DNA of 64,000 nt from Nitrospina sp052156635 (lineage in GTDB: Bacteria; Nitrospinota; Nitrospinia; Nitrospinales; Nitrospinaceae): assembly GCF_052156635.1 (NCBI RefSeq), contig NZ_JBQKUO010000002.1, positions 558,001-622,000 of the forward strand, given 5' to 3'. How positions within the stretch are numbered: the stretch's first letter is position 1; every line of letters starts with the position of its first letter. Position numbers and translations under genes: made by a program. The notes below the pieces were generated by a model. That model saw only the letters and a program-made list of their open reading frames with translations, had not been told where the DNA came from and made no database searches. Positions 43,240 to 51,308 of the stretch are shown here, in pieces.

Positions 43240-43683
43240 TTACATGCCCACCTTGTCGCGCACCTCGTCCATCAGGGCCGCGTCAATAACCTTGATGCCC
43301 TTGGACTTGGCGAAGTTGATGACGGTCTTTTTGGCCATGCCGCGCACGAAGAAGGGGACCTTCTGGATGCGGTCCTTGGCTTCCTGCGTCCACTCGACAT
43401 CGCCTTCGTCGCTGGGCTCCGCTTTCTTGAGCTCTTCCTTGCCTCCGGCCAGTGAACTGCCCACCATTCCGAACGGCGTTTTGCCGAACTCCGAGGCGCC
43501 GCCTGCTTCCACGCCGAGCTTGCTCACGAACTCCGTTTCAAATTTATTGGTCAGCATGGCGATCATATGCCCGCATTTTTTGCATTTGAACTTGAGAGCG
43601 ATGTTCTTGCTGTCATCGGTCATCAAGAGACCATCTTTTTGAGTTTCCATCTGCTCGTCGCAGGGAATGCAAAGGAACTTCAT
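43240..43683 (-). CDS. Zinc-ribbon protein with PCP-reductase-like C-terminal domain
   Basis: 147 residues. The N-terminus is a zinc ribbon (CIPC at 5-8, CKKC at 34-37). The C-terminus (about 95-147) has VEWTQEAKDRIQKVPFFVRG, then MAKKTVINFAKSKGI, the signature of the protochlorophyllide-reductase subunit B C-terminal domain, found in non-photosynthetic bacteria as small stand-alone proteins. It begins 21 bp after the second Mrp gene. I infer a role in Fe-S protein assembly or electron transfer, but no function is proven. Confidence 0.82.
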   Translation of the reverse strand: MKFLCIPCDEQMETQKDGLLMTDDSKNIALKFKCKKCGHMIAMLTNKFETEFVSKLGVEAGGASEFGKTPFGMVGSSLAGGKEELKKAEPSDEGDVEWTQEAKDRIQKVPFFVRGMAKKTVINFAKSKGIKVIDAALMDEVRDKVGM

Positions 43684-43704
43684 GGGTCCTCTCCTTAACT
43701 TGTT

Positions 43705-44592
43705 TTATTTCGATTGAATGAATTTCTCGATGCCATCGACGACGGCGCCGAGCGCTTTGCCGGTGATCGAATCGGGGTACTCGGTAACAAACAGTTTGTT
43801 TTTCCCGGACTCCTTCGATACCCGGCTGTCAAAGGGGACCCGGCCCAGGAAGGGGATGCCCTTCGTTTTGGCCAACTCCTCGACGTTTTGCCCCTCGAAC
43901 AGGGAGCCTTCCTCGTTGCAATGCGGGCACACGTAGGTGGCCATGTTTTCCACCAGCCCGATGATCGGTACTTTCAGTTTTGAGTTCTTGGTGATCGATT
44001 TCGACACGATGTGCTGGGAGATGGGGGAGGGGATGGTGATCTCCACAACGCCCGCCAGTTCCGGAATCAGGTCGCGGATGTTGTCGATACGGTCGCTGCC
44101 CGGAGGCATGTCGATCAATAGATAATCCAGTTCGCCCCAGATGGTGTCACGCAACAGTTCCTGCAGGGCGGTCGACTCCATGGTGCTCACCCAGACGGCG
44201 CTGGCTTTTTCGTCTTCCGTCCACATGACGGGAGCATCGGCGCTTGGCAACAGCATGTCCATGGACATGATCTTGATACCCAGCGCACCCTCGCCGGGAT
44301 GCACGCCTTCTTCCTCGACTTTCAACTTGGCGTCGTTGGGCACGCCCAGGAGTTTGGCGACACTGGGGCCGTTGAGGTCCGCGTCCAGAATCCCCACCTT
44401 GTGCCCGCGCTGGGCGAGGCACGCCGCCACGTTGGCGGTGATGGAGCTTTTTCCGACACCCCCCTTGCCGCTCATCAGGCAAACCTTGTGCTTTATTTTA
44501 TCCATCCTGGCGCGCAGTTTCTGCTGTTGGCTGACCACCTGTTCCACAATGTTGGAACCGCCGTCAGAAGCCAGGTCGTTGTACGTTTTCAT
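43705..44592 (-). CDS. Second Mrp/NBP35-type iron-sulfur carrier ATPase
   Basis: 295 residues. No DUF59 domain; a short helical N-terminus (QQQKLRARMDKIKHK) leads to the P-loop GKGGVGKS (42-49), DADLNGPSVAKLLG, LLIDMPPGSDRIDNIRDL and the Fe-S Cys pair CPHC (222 and 225). SD AAAGGAG lies about 7 nt before the ATG. It is a different branch from the Mrp at 41651, so the locus has two carriers on opposite strands around one terminator. Forms an operon with the PCP-reductase-like gene. Confidence 0.92.
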   Translation of the reverse strand: MKTYNDLASDGGSNIVEQVVSQQQKLRARMDKIKHKVCLMSGKGGVGKSSITANVAACLAQRGHKVGILDADLNGPSVAKLLGVPNDAKLKVEEEGVHPGEGALGIKIMSMDMLLPSADAPVMWTEDEKASAVWVSTMESTALQELLRDTIWGELDYLLIDMPPGSDRIDNIRDLIPELAGVVEITIPSPISQHIVSKSITKNSKLKVPIIGLVENMATYVCPHCNEEGSLFEGQNVEELAKTKGIPFLGRVPFDSRVSKESGKNKLFVTEYPDSITGKALGAVVDGIEKFIQSK

Positions 44593-44830
44593 CCTGAAAC
44601 TCCTTTGATTTGAATCGATTCGAGTATCTGGCTGTTGCGTCCGATGGCCCCTATCTTATAGAATTTGCCCCCGATTGGAAAGAATTAGTTTCCCCTCGGA
44701 ATTTCAGCCTTTTGCCCTCTTGCGGGGCCGTAATGAGGGACTATATTAGTGATGTGAGAAATGGTCCAATCCATCGGGAGGGTCAAGAGGAGCCATGAGT
44801 CCACCGCGCCAGACAGCCGACACCAATCAT
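44593..44830. other. Intergenic region between divergent mrp2 and truA
   Basis: No convincing gene. It should hold the minus-strand promoter for the second Mrp gene; a TATAAG box (+ strand 44655-44660 region) is visible, but its -35 is poor. A plus-strand open frame from a TTG at 44610 is judged spurious. Confidence 0.4.
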
Positions 44831-44859
44831 TTGTGATCCACTCATGATCCACGTATAAA
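44831..44859 (+). promoter_or_regulatory. Promoter of truA leader transcript
   Basis: TTGTGA (44831-44836), 17-bp spacer and TATAAA (44854-44859). A 6-bp inverted repeat (TCCACG/CGTGGA, 44848-44865) surrounds the -10 box. Predicted start near 44866, about 80 nt before truA. Confidence 0.6.
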
Positions 44860-44898
44860 CGTGGACGCTTCGATAATTCGGAGCTCTTAAGGATAAAA

Positions 44899-44931
44899 AT
44901 CGCGACGGTCCGAGACTGTCGCGATTTTTTT
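44899..44931 (+). terminator. Intrinsic terminator just upstream of truA
   Basis: 12-bp stem (44899-44910 with 44914-44925, one G-U pair, CGA loop) followed by seven T and preceded by five A, so it can act on either strand. It ends 16 nt before the truA start and lies downstream of the truA promoter. No upstream plus-strand gene needs it, so it probably acts as an attenuator or ends a very short RNA. Confidence 0.85.
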
Positions 44932-44947
44932 CATGTAATATCCCCCC

Positions 44948-45724
44948 ATGCGCCGCATCAAACTCCTCCTCGAATACGAAGGCAGCCAGTACCACGGCTG
45001 GCAGTTTCAGCCGAACGGGATCACCATCCAGGAAGTGCTGGAGAAACGGCTGGAGACCATCACCGGCAGGAAAACCCCGGTGGTCGGTTCCGGGCGCACC
45101 GATTCCGGCGTGCATGCGGAAGGGCAGGTAGCGCATTTCAACACCATCTCGAAGATGACCCCGCGCCAGTTCCTGAAAGCCCTCAACAGTCTTTTGCCGC
45201 ACGACATTGTGGTGAAAGCGGTTGAAGAGGTGGATTCGGGGTTTCACGCGCGCAAATCCGCCACACGCAAGATCTACCGCTACACCCTGCTCAATCGGGA
45301 CTATCCCTCCGCCCTGCGTTGCAAACAGGCTCATTACGTCGCCCAGCCGCTGAAAATCGTCGCCATGCGCAATGCCGCGCGGCACCTGGTGGGCAAACAC
45401 GATTTCAAATCGTTCCAGGGGGCGGGGTGCGAGGCCAAAAGCACGGTGCGCGAGGTCTTTGACCTCACCGTCAGAAAACGCGGTGACTGGATCGAGTTCT
45501 CTGTCGATGGCAATGGTTTCTTGAAACACATGGTGCGTAATCTCGTCGGTACATTGATCGAGGTGGGCTACGGGCGCATCGAACCCGACGCCATTCTGGA
45601 GATTCTGAAAGCGCGGGACCGCAGACAGGCCGGCCCCACCGCCCCGGCACGCGGACTCTGCCTGGTCGAGGTGTTTTATGACAAACCGAAAGCCAGGCGT
45701 CGCACGGCATCTAAAAAAAAGTGA
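44948..45724 (+). CDS. truA: tRNA pseudouridine(38-40) synthase
   Basis: 258 residues. Isomerises U38-U40 in the anticodon arm. The N-terminus IKLLLEYEGSQYHGWQFQPN and the catalytic Asp in GSGRTDSGVHAEGQVAHFNT are intact; later DFKSFQGAGCEAKSTVREVF and VRNLVGTLIEVGYGRI. A basic tail (KARRRTASKKK) ends the protein. No Shine-Dalgarno is visible in the C-rich stretch before the ATG, and the leader carries a terminator. Confidence 0.96.
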   Translation: MRRIKLLLEYEGSQYHGWQFQPNGITIQEVLEKRLETITGRKTPVVGSGRTDSGVHAEGQVAHFNTISKMTPRQFLKALNSLLPHDIVVKAVEEVDSGFHARKSATRKIYRYTLLNRDYPSALRCKQAHYVAQPLKIVAMRNAARHLVGKHDFKSFQGAGCEAKSTVREVFDLTVRKRGDWIEFSVDGNGFLKHMVRNLVGTLIEVGYGRIEPDAILEILKARDRRQAGPTAPARGLCLVEVFYDKPKARRRTASKKK

Positions 45725-45730
45725 TCGGCT

Positions 45731-45759
45731 TTCGGCACTGGCGGGTTTTCGGGTATAAT
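45731..45759 (+). promoter_or_regulatory. Likely promoter of leuB-asd
   Basis: A perfect TATAAT (45754-45759) 34 bp before leuB, with only a weak -35 match (TTCGGC, 45731-45736, 17-bp spacing). It may need an activator or rely on the strong -10. Confidence 0.5.
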
Positions 45760-45792
45760 GCTCCGTTTCATTTTTGAAAGGTGGCGACAGGT

Positions 45793-46884
45793 ATGAGTCA
45801 GGAATACACGATTGCGGTTCTGCCGGGCGATGGCATCGGCCCCGAAGTGATTGCCGAAGCGGTGAAGGTCCTCCGGGTGGTGGAGACGCGCCTCGGCCTC
45901 AAATTGAATTTGAACGAAAAGCCCGTTGGCGGCGCGGGATACGAGGCGACCGGACACCCCCTTCCGGGCGATACCCTGCAGGCGGCGAAGGAAGCCGATG
46001 CGGTTCTGTTGGGGGCGGTGGGCGGTCCGAAGTGGGAGACCATCGATTTTTCCCTGCGGCCTGAACGGGCTCTGCTGGGACTGCGCTCTGAACTGCAACT
46101 GTTTGCCAACCTGCGGCCGGCCAAGGTGTTCCGCGCGCTCACCCAGGCTTCGACGCTCAAGCCGGAAGTGGTGGAAGGGCTCGATATCCTCGTGGTGCGG
46201 GAACTCACCGGCGGCATTTATTTCGGCGAGCCACGCGGCGTGGTGGCGCTTCAGGGAGGCGAGCGGCGCGGCACGAACACGCTGGTCTACACGGAAAGCG
46301 AAATCGTCCGCATCGCCAAGGTCGCCTTCGACGTCGCCCTCAAGCGCAACAAGAAAGTCTGTTCCGTGGACAAGGCCAATGTGCTGGAAGCCACCGGCCT
46401 GTGGCGCGAGGTGGTGACCGGTGTTCACGAAAAAGAATACAGCGAGGTCGAGTTGTCGCACATGTACGTGGACAACGCCGCCATGCAACTGGTGCGGAAT
46501 CCCAAGCAGTTCGACGTCATTGTCACCACCAATATGTTCGGCGATATCTTGAGCGACGAGGCCAGCATGCTCACCGGCTCCATCGGCATGTTGCCGTCGG
46601 CCAGCCTCGGCGGCAAGACGGCGATGTACGAACCGATTCACGGCAGCGCCCCGGACATCGCCGGAAAAGACATGGCCAACCCGCTCGCGACCATCCTGTC
46701 GGTGGGCATGATGTTCAAGTATTCGCTCGACCGCGAAGACGTCAACACCGCACTCGAAAACGTGGTTGAATCGATTCTGGAAGAGGGGTACCGTACGAAA
46801 GACATCATGTCGAGCGGCATGAAGGAAGTGGGTTGCAAGGCGATGGGCGACCTCGTCGTGCAGGCTCTGGAGAAGAAACTGTAA
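45793..46884 (+). CDS. leuB: 3-isopropylmalate dehydrogenase
   Basis: 363 residues from the ATG at 45793, with AAAGGTGG 10 nt upstream (a GTG at 45781 overlaps that site). NAD-dependent oxidative decarboxylation in leucine synthesis. Typical blocks: AVLPGDGIGPEVIAEAVKVL, LLGAVGGPKWE, LRSELQLFANLRPAKVF, VVRELTGGIYFGEPRG, VTTNMFGDILSDEASML and EPIHGSAPDIAGKDMANPLA. Its stop overlaps the asd start by one base (TAATG). Other leu genes are not in the window. Confidence 0.96.
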   Translation: MSQEYTIAVLPGDGIGPEVIAEAVKVLRVVETRLGLKLNLNEKPVGGAGYEATGHPLPGDTLQAAKEADAVLLGAVGGPKWETIDFSLRPERALLGLRSELQLFANLRPAKVFRALTQASTLKPEVVEGLDILVVRELTGGIYFGEPRGVVALQGGERRGTNTLVYTESEIVRIAKVAFDVALKRNKKVCSVDKANVLEATGLWREVVTGVHEKEYSEVELSHMYVDNAAMQLVRNPKQFDVIVTTNMFGDILSDEASMLTGSIGMLPSASLGGKTAMYEPIHGSAPDIAGKDMANPLATILSVGMMFKYSLDREDVNTALENVVESILEEGYRTKDIMSSGMKEVGCKAMGDLVVQALEKKL

Positions 46885-47894
46885 TGCAGAAAAAAGATTC
46901 ATACAATGTCGCGGTGGTGGGCGCCACGGGAGCCGTGGGCCGCACCATGATCGCCACCCTGGAGGAACGCAAGTTCCCGGTGGCGGAACTGCGCCTGCTG
47001 GCGTCGAGCCGTTCGGCGGGAAGCGAACTGCCGTTTCACGGCAAACCCGTCACCGTGCAGGAGTTGAAGGACGACTCGTTCGCGGGCATCGATATCGCGC
47101 TGTTTTCGGCGGGTGCCTCGACCAGCCGGCAGTTCGGGCCGAAGGCGGTGGAGGCGGGGTGCGTCGTCATTGATAACAGCAGTGCGTTCCGCATGGAACC
47201 GGGCATTCCGCTGGTGGTGCCGGAGGTGAACCCCGATGCAATCCAGAGCGGGCCGGGCATCATTGCCAATCCCAACTGCTCGACCATCCAGATGGTGATG
47301 GCCTTGAAACCCCTGCACGACCGATTCCGTGTACGACGGGTCATTGTCTCGACCTACCAGTCGGTGTCGGGTTCGGGGCAGAAGGCCATCGACGAGTTGA
47401 CCCACCAGAGCAAAAACGCGCTCAACTGCGAACCCCTGGTGAAGAACGTCTATCCGCACCAGATCGCGTTCAACTGCCTGCCGCACATCGACACGTTTCT
47501 CGACAACGGCTACACCAAGGAAGAGATGAAGATGGTCAACGAGACCCGCAAGATCATGGGTGACGACAGCATCCAGGTCACGCCGACCACGGTCAGGGTG
47601 CCGGTGATGTACTCGCATTCGGAGTCGGTGTACGTCGAGACCGATGAACAGATCGAGGTCGCCGAGGTGCGCCGCGTGCTGTCCGCCTTTCCGGGCGTCA
47701 GCGTGGTCGATGCTCCCGAGAAAAACGAATATCCGCTGGCCATCGACGCCGCCGGGCGTGACGAGGTGATGGTGGGACGCATCCGCAAGGACCTCGCCAA
47801 CCCGAAAGCCCTCAACCTGTGGGTGGTGTCCGACAACCTGAGAAAAGGCGCGGCGCTGAACGCTGTGCAGATTGCGGAAGCCCTGATTCGCTGA
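46884..47894 (+). CDS. asd: Aspartate-semialdehyde dehydrogenase
   Basis: 336 residues from the ATG at 46884. Reduces aspartyl phosphate to the semialdehyde, the branch point to lysine, threonine and methionine. N-terminal NADP site VAVVGATGAVGRTMIATLEE, catalytic Cys in IANPNCSTIQMVMALKPLHD, the STYQSVSGSGQKAI segment and VTPTTVRVPVMYSHSESVYV. The leuB-asd pairing is common in bacteria; translation is coupled through TAATG. Confidence 0.96.
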   Translation: MQKKDSYNVAVVGATGAVGRTMIATLEERKFPVAELRLLASSRSAGSELPFHGKPVTVQELKDDSFAGIDIALFSAGASTSRQFGPKAVEAGCVVIDNSSAFRMEPGIPLVVPEVNPDAIQSGPGIIANPNCSTIQMVMALKPLHDRFRVRRVIVSTYQSVSGSGQKAIDELTHQSKNALNCEPLVKNVYPHQIAFNCLPHIDTFLDNGYTKEEMKMVNETRKIMGDDSIQVTPTTVRVPVMYSHSESVYVETDEQIEVAEVRRVLSAFPGVSVVDAPEKNEYPLAIDAAGRDEVMVGRIRKDLANPKALNLWVVSDNLRKGAALNAVQIAEALIR

Positions 47895-47947
47895 CCCTCC
47901 CCCTCGCCATGGCAGGCTCACTTTTTCCTCCTGGACCCTTCCCGGCC

Positions 47948-47975
47948 TTTACAAATCTCCAAAAATAATTAAAAT
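47948..47975 (+). promoter_or_regulatory. Promoter of the coiled-coil gene
   Basis: TTTACA (47948-47953), 16-bp spacer, TAAAAT (47970-47975), in an AT-rich patch about 50 bp before the start codon. Confidence 0.5.
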
Positions 47976-48027
47976 ACATATACTTACGAATTGCCGGCTC
48001 CCGGCCGGCACCTCGGAGATTTGACCG

Positions 48028-50319
48028 ATGCCGGACCATTCAGCCGAAGATTCCCCGCGCGATCCGAACGTCCGCGGTTCCGAGTGGCGCCCCGCCGACT
48101 CCGCGGAACTTTCGCGACTGCTCCAGACGGCGGCGCAGGAACGCAAAAACCTGCAACTCCTGCTCGACTACTTCGAGAACAACGTCGGCAAACTCTCCGA
48201 TACGAAACAGTATTTCGAAAAATTCAGTCAATTCCTCCCCGATACATTCAAAAAACTCGACACCCTGCAAAAACGCCTGAAAGAGATGCAGGCGCTGGAG
48301 GGGTCGATCGGCAAATTCGAGTCCACCGCCTCCACGCTTGAGGTCCAGTTCAAGGAACTCAAACAGGATCTCAAGAACGTGCGCGCCTTGCACGACGAAG
48401 TGGAGCAGAAAACCAAGTCCCTCAGCCAGCAGAAACGCACCGCCGAGAAGGCCAATGAAGAATCCGGACGGCTGAACGCGCTGGTGTGGGATATGGAAAG
48501 CAAGATCACCAAGCTGAAAGAAGACAGCGGGAAACTGCGCGATGCGGAGAAACGCGTTGCCAAAATAGAGTCCCTGCTGAACAAGGCGGGCGGGCAGGTG
48601 GAGGAAGTAACGCGCTTCCGCACGACAATGAAGGAGTCGTCCGACCGCGTCGGCGATCTCAAATCCCTGGTCAGAGACTTGGACCACCGTTTCGCTACGG
48701 TCAAAAAGGACCGCGAAGTGGTGGGCAGTTACCTGCGCAGCCTGGGAGATGTGAAGCAGCATTTGAGCCAGGCTAAACTTCAAACCGACAAGGTGCTTGC
48801 GCAACGGGAACAGGTCAAAACCGTGCAGGAGACGGTGGACCGCCTGTTGAAAGAGACCAGTGACCTTCATGTCGAAGCCGACCGAATCAGCGAGAAAACC
48901 GACCGCATTCGTGAAGTCGGCGCGCGCATGGAAGAGCTGGAGACGATGGCCGACAAGGTCAAAACCCAGCTGGTGCAACTTCACGAGGACAAGGCTGAAG
49001 TTCACAAGCTGGAGGAGAAGATCGGTTCGCTCCAGACCCTGCTCGAATCCACCATTCAAAACAAGCTCGAAACCCTGCAAGCCGAAGCGGGGAAGCTCGA
49101 CACCTTTGCCGAGAACCTCAAATCATTCGAGGACACGGCGCAGGAAACCGAACGGCGGATTGAACGCTTCCGCGAGGAGTTGAAAGGGGCGGCATCCATT
49201 GAATCCACCTTTACCAGGAATAAAGAACTGGGCGAGGAGGCGGCGAAACGGCTGGAGAGCATTCTCGAAAAACGCGACTGGTTGAACGAGGTTGAAAAAC
49301 GGGTGAACGGTCTTTCCGCCATGATTCACAACATGGAGGAAAAGCTCGAGGACCAGCTCCAGCGCAAGGGGTTGATCGAAAAACTGGAGAAAAAGATCGA
49401 TGGCCTCGAATTCTTTATTGAAGAGGCCAACGTCAAAACCGGCAGTCTCAATCGTCAGATCGGCCAACTGGAGGAAATGGAAGGGCGGCTGGCACGTTTG
49501 AAAGAACTGGCCGACGGCATTGAGTCGCGCATCGAGCACGCCAGCCGGGAGAAGGCCGAATGGGAGGAGCGGGAGAAACGCCTCAGCCACCTCGTGTACA
49601 CCATGACGACGCTGGAGAAAGATTTGCAGAAGCGGGTGAAGGAAGTCGATGCGTCGCAGGCGCAGGTGGAGAAGATGGATGCGTTGAAAGCCGGACTCGA
49701 TGCCGCTCTCGCTGATCTCGATTCCAGGCAGTCTGCCATCGATGAACGGCAGAAAGCCGTTGCCGCCACGGATGAGAAGCTGGACGCCATCGACCGCATT
49801 TTAAAAGATCTTCAACGGCGTCAGGCAACGCTTGAAGAAAAGGAAGCGCATGTTGCCCGTGCGGAGAAACAGTCGCGTCATTTGGAAGACAAGCTCGCGG
49901 AGTTGGAAACGCGGGCGGAATCGGTGGCGGGTCAGGTGTCGAAAGTGCGCGAGGTGCAGGAAAACCTGGCGCAACTGGAAGGCCGCATTGCGGAGATTCA
50001 ATCCGAACGCGAACGTCTTGACTCGGAAAGGCAAAATCTGGATGATGCCCTTTCTCAGGTCAATGATCTGACCCGGGCGGCGAGCGAGAGCCGCGAACAG
50101 GTGGAAGCTTTCGAAAACCGGCTTCGCGAATTCGAGTCGCTGGAAAAGCGTCTGGGCGAACTGCATGTTCTGTCCGGTGACATCACGGCGAAAATCGAAA
50201 ATCTCAAGCAGGAGTCCGGTCTTCTTGATGCCACAGATGACCGCATCTCCGAACTCAGGTTTCTACTTCAAAAGGCGGAGCGCGTTTCGAACAATTTGAA
50301 AGAGGACACCGAGGAGTGA
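48028..50319 (+). CDS. Long coiled-coil protein of unknown function
   Basis: 763 residues without signal peptide or membrane segment. After a polar 30-residue N-terminus the chain is almost entirely heptad-patterned helix with a repeating theme of L..L......A..L......L (for example VTRFRTTMKESSDRVGDLKS and EKLEKKIDGLEFFIEEANVK). It resembles SMC or filament-forming rods in composition but has no ATPase head. Proline is nearly absent after residue 70. It has its own promoter and a terminator at its stop, so it is a single-gene unit. A cytoskeletal or cell-length spacer role is possible but unproven. Confidence 0.85.
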   Translation: MPDHSAEDSPRDPNVRGSEWRPADSAELSRLLQTAAQERKNLQLLLDYFENNVGKLSDTKQYFEKFSQFLPDTFKKLDTLQKRLKEMQALEGSIGKFESTASTLEVQFKELKQDLKNVRALHDEVEQKTKSLSQQKRTAEKANEESGRLNALVWDMESKITKLKEDSGKLRDAEKRVAKIESLLNKAGGQVEEVTRFRTTMKESSDRVGDLKSLVRDLDHRFATVKKDREVVGSYLRSLGDVKQHLSQAKLQTDKVLAQREQVKTVQETVDRLLKETSDLHVEADRISEKTDRIREVGARMEELETMADKVKTQLVQLHEDKAEVHKLEEKIGSLQTLLESTIQNKLETLQAEAGKLDTFAENLKSFEDTAQETERRIERFREELKGAASIESTFTRNKELGEEAAKRLESILEKRDWLNEVEKRVNGLSAMIHNMEEKLEDQLQRKGLIEKLEKKIDGLEFFIEEANVKTGSLNRQIGQLEEMEGRLARLKELADGIESRIEHASREKAEWEEREKRLSHLVYTMTTLEKDLQKRVKEVDASQAQVEKMDALKAGLDAALADLDSRQSAIDERQKAVAATDEKLDAIDRILKDLQRRQATLEEKEAHVARAEKQSRHLEDKLAELETRAESVAGQVSKVREVQENLAQLEGRIAEIQSERERLDSERQNLDDALSQVNDLTRAASESREQVEAFENRLREFESLEKRLGELHVLSGDITAKIENLKQESGLLDATDDRISELRFLLQKAERVSNNLKEDTEE

Positions 50320-50370
50320 TCCGGGCCCTTGATATGCAAACAGGGGAGGGGGCCCGGGTCATTTCCTCTT
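50317..50370 (+). terminator. Intrinsic terminator starting at the coiled-coil stop codon
   Basis: 12-bp stem (50317-50328 with 50350-50361, one G-U pair), whose first three bases are the TGA stop; followed by a T-rich stretch ATTTCCTCTTT. The loop of 21 nt is longer than usual, and the T run is broken by C. Confidence 0.65.
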
Positions 50371-50450
50371 TAACTTCCGCGTCCGCCCTGCTACAACATT
50401 CGTTTTCATTGGAACCGTAACCTTCCCATTCCAGTTAGAAAGGACAATCG

Positions 50451-51308
50451 ATGGCGGCAGATATTCTCGGCGTGATCGGCGGCAGCGGCCTGTACAACAT
50501 GAAGGACCTCAAGGTGGAAAAGGAAGTCGCCGTGGACACGCCTTACGGTGCGCCTTCGGATCCAGTAGTGATCGGGGAGCTTGCGGGAACGAAACTCGCA
50601 TTCCTGCCGCGCCATGGCGTCGGCCACCGCATCACTCCATCTGAGATCAATTACCGGGCCAACATCTTCGCCATGAAAAAACTCGGCGTCGAGCGCATTG
50701 TGTCGGTCAGCGCTGTGGGAAGCATGAAAGAAGAGATCGCTCCCGGGCACATCGTTCTTCCCGACCAGTTCATCGACCGCACCCATCGGCGCATCGGTAC
50801 CTTTTTTACCGACGGCATCGTCGGCCATGTGAGCCTTGCGGACCCCATCTGTGACGACATGCATGGCAAAGTGCTGGAAGCCAGTCAAAAAGCGGGTGCG
50901 GTGGTGCATCCGGGCGGCACCTACGTTTGCATCGAGGGTCCGCAGTTTTCGACGCGGGCCGAGTCGAACGTGTACCGCAGCTGGGGCGTGGAAGTGATCG
51001 GCATGACCAATGTCACCGAAGCGAAGCTGGCACGCGAGGCGGGCATTTGTTATGTTACCATTGCCCTCGCCACGGACTACGACTGCTGGCACATTGAAGA
51101 GGAGCCGGTGACGTTGGAACAGGTGCTGGAGATCATGCACAACAACGTCGAACTGGCGCAGACCATCCTCAAGGAAGTGGTGGGGCTACCCGTTCTTGAA
51201 CGCCAATGCGAATGCGGTGATGCGGCGAAAAAGGCCATCGTCACCGATCCTGCTAAAATTCCCGATCAACGCAAACGAGACCTCGAAACCCTGTTTGGAA
51301 AGCTATGA
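50451..51308 (+). CDS. mtnP: S-methyl-5'-thioadenosine phosphorylase
   Basis: 285 residues. Phosphorolysis of methylthioadenosine to adenine and methylthioribose-1-phosphate in methionine salvage. ILGVIGGSGLYNM at the start, FLPRHGVGHRITPSEINYRA, IVSVSAVGSMKEEIAPGHIV, TYVCIEGPQFSTRAESNVYR and the specificity region ATDYDCWHIEEEPVT. SD AGAAAGGA precedes the ATG. The last four bases overlap hemL. Confidence 0.95.
   Translation: MAADILGVIGGSGLYNMKDLKVEKEVAVDTPYGAPSDPVVIGELAGTKLAFLPRHGVGHRITPSEINYRANIFAMKKLGVERIVSVSAVGSMKEEIAPGHIVLPDQFIDRTHRRIGTFFTDGIVGHVSLADPICDDMHGKVLEASQKAGAVVHPGGTYVCIEGPQFSTRAESNVYRSWGVEVIGMTNVTEAKLAREAGICYVTIALATDYDCWHIEEEPVTLEQVLEIMHNNVELAQTILKEVVGLPVLERQCECGDAAKKAIVTDPAKIPDQRKRDLETLFGKL

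Noticed and set aside
44610..44798. Small plus-strand open frame between mrp2 and truA
   Set aside because: TTG start, no ribosome site, overlaps the expected minus-strand promoter and shows no recognisable protein pattern.
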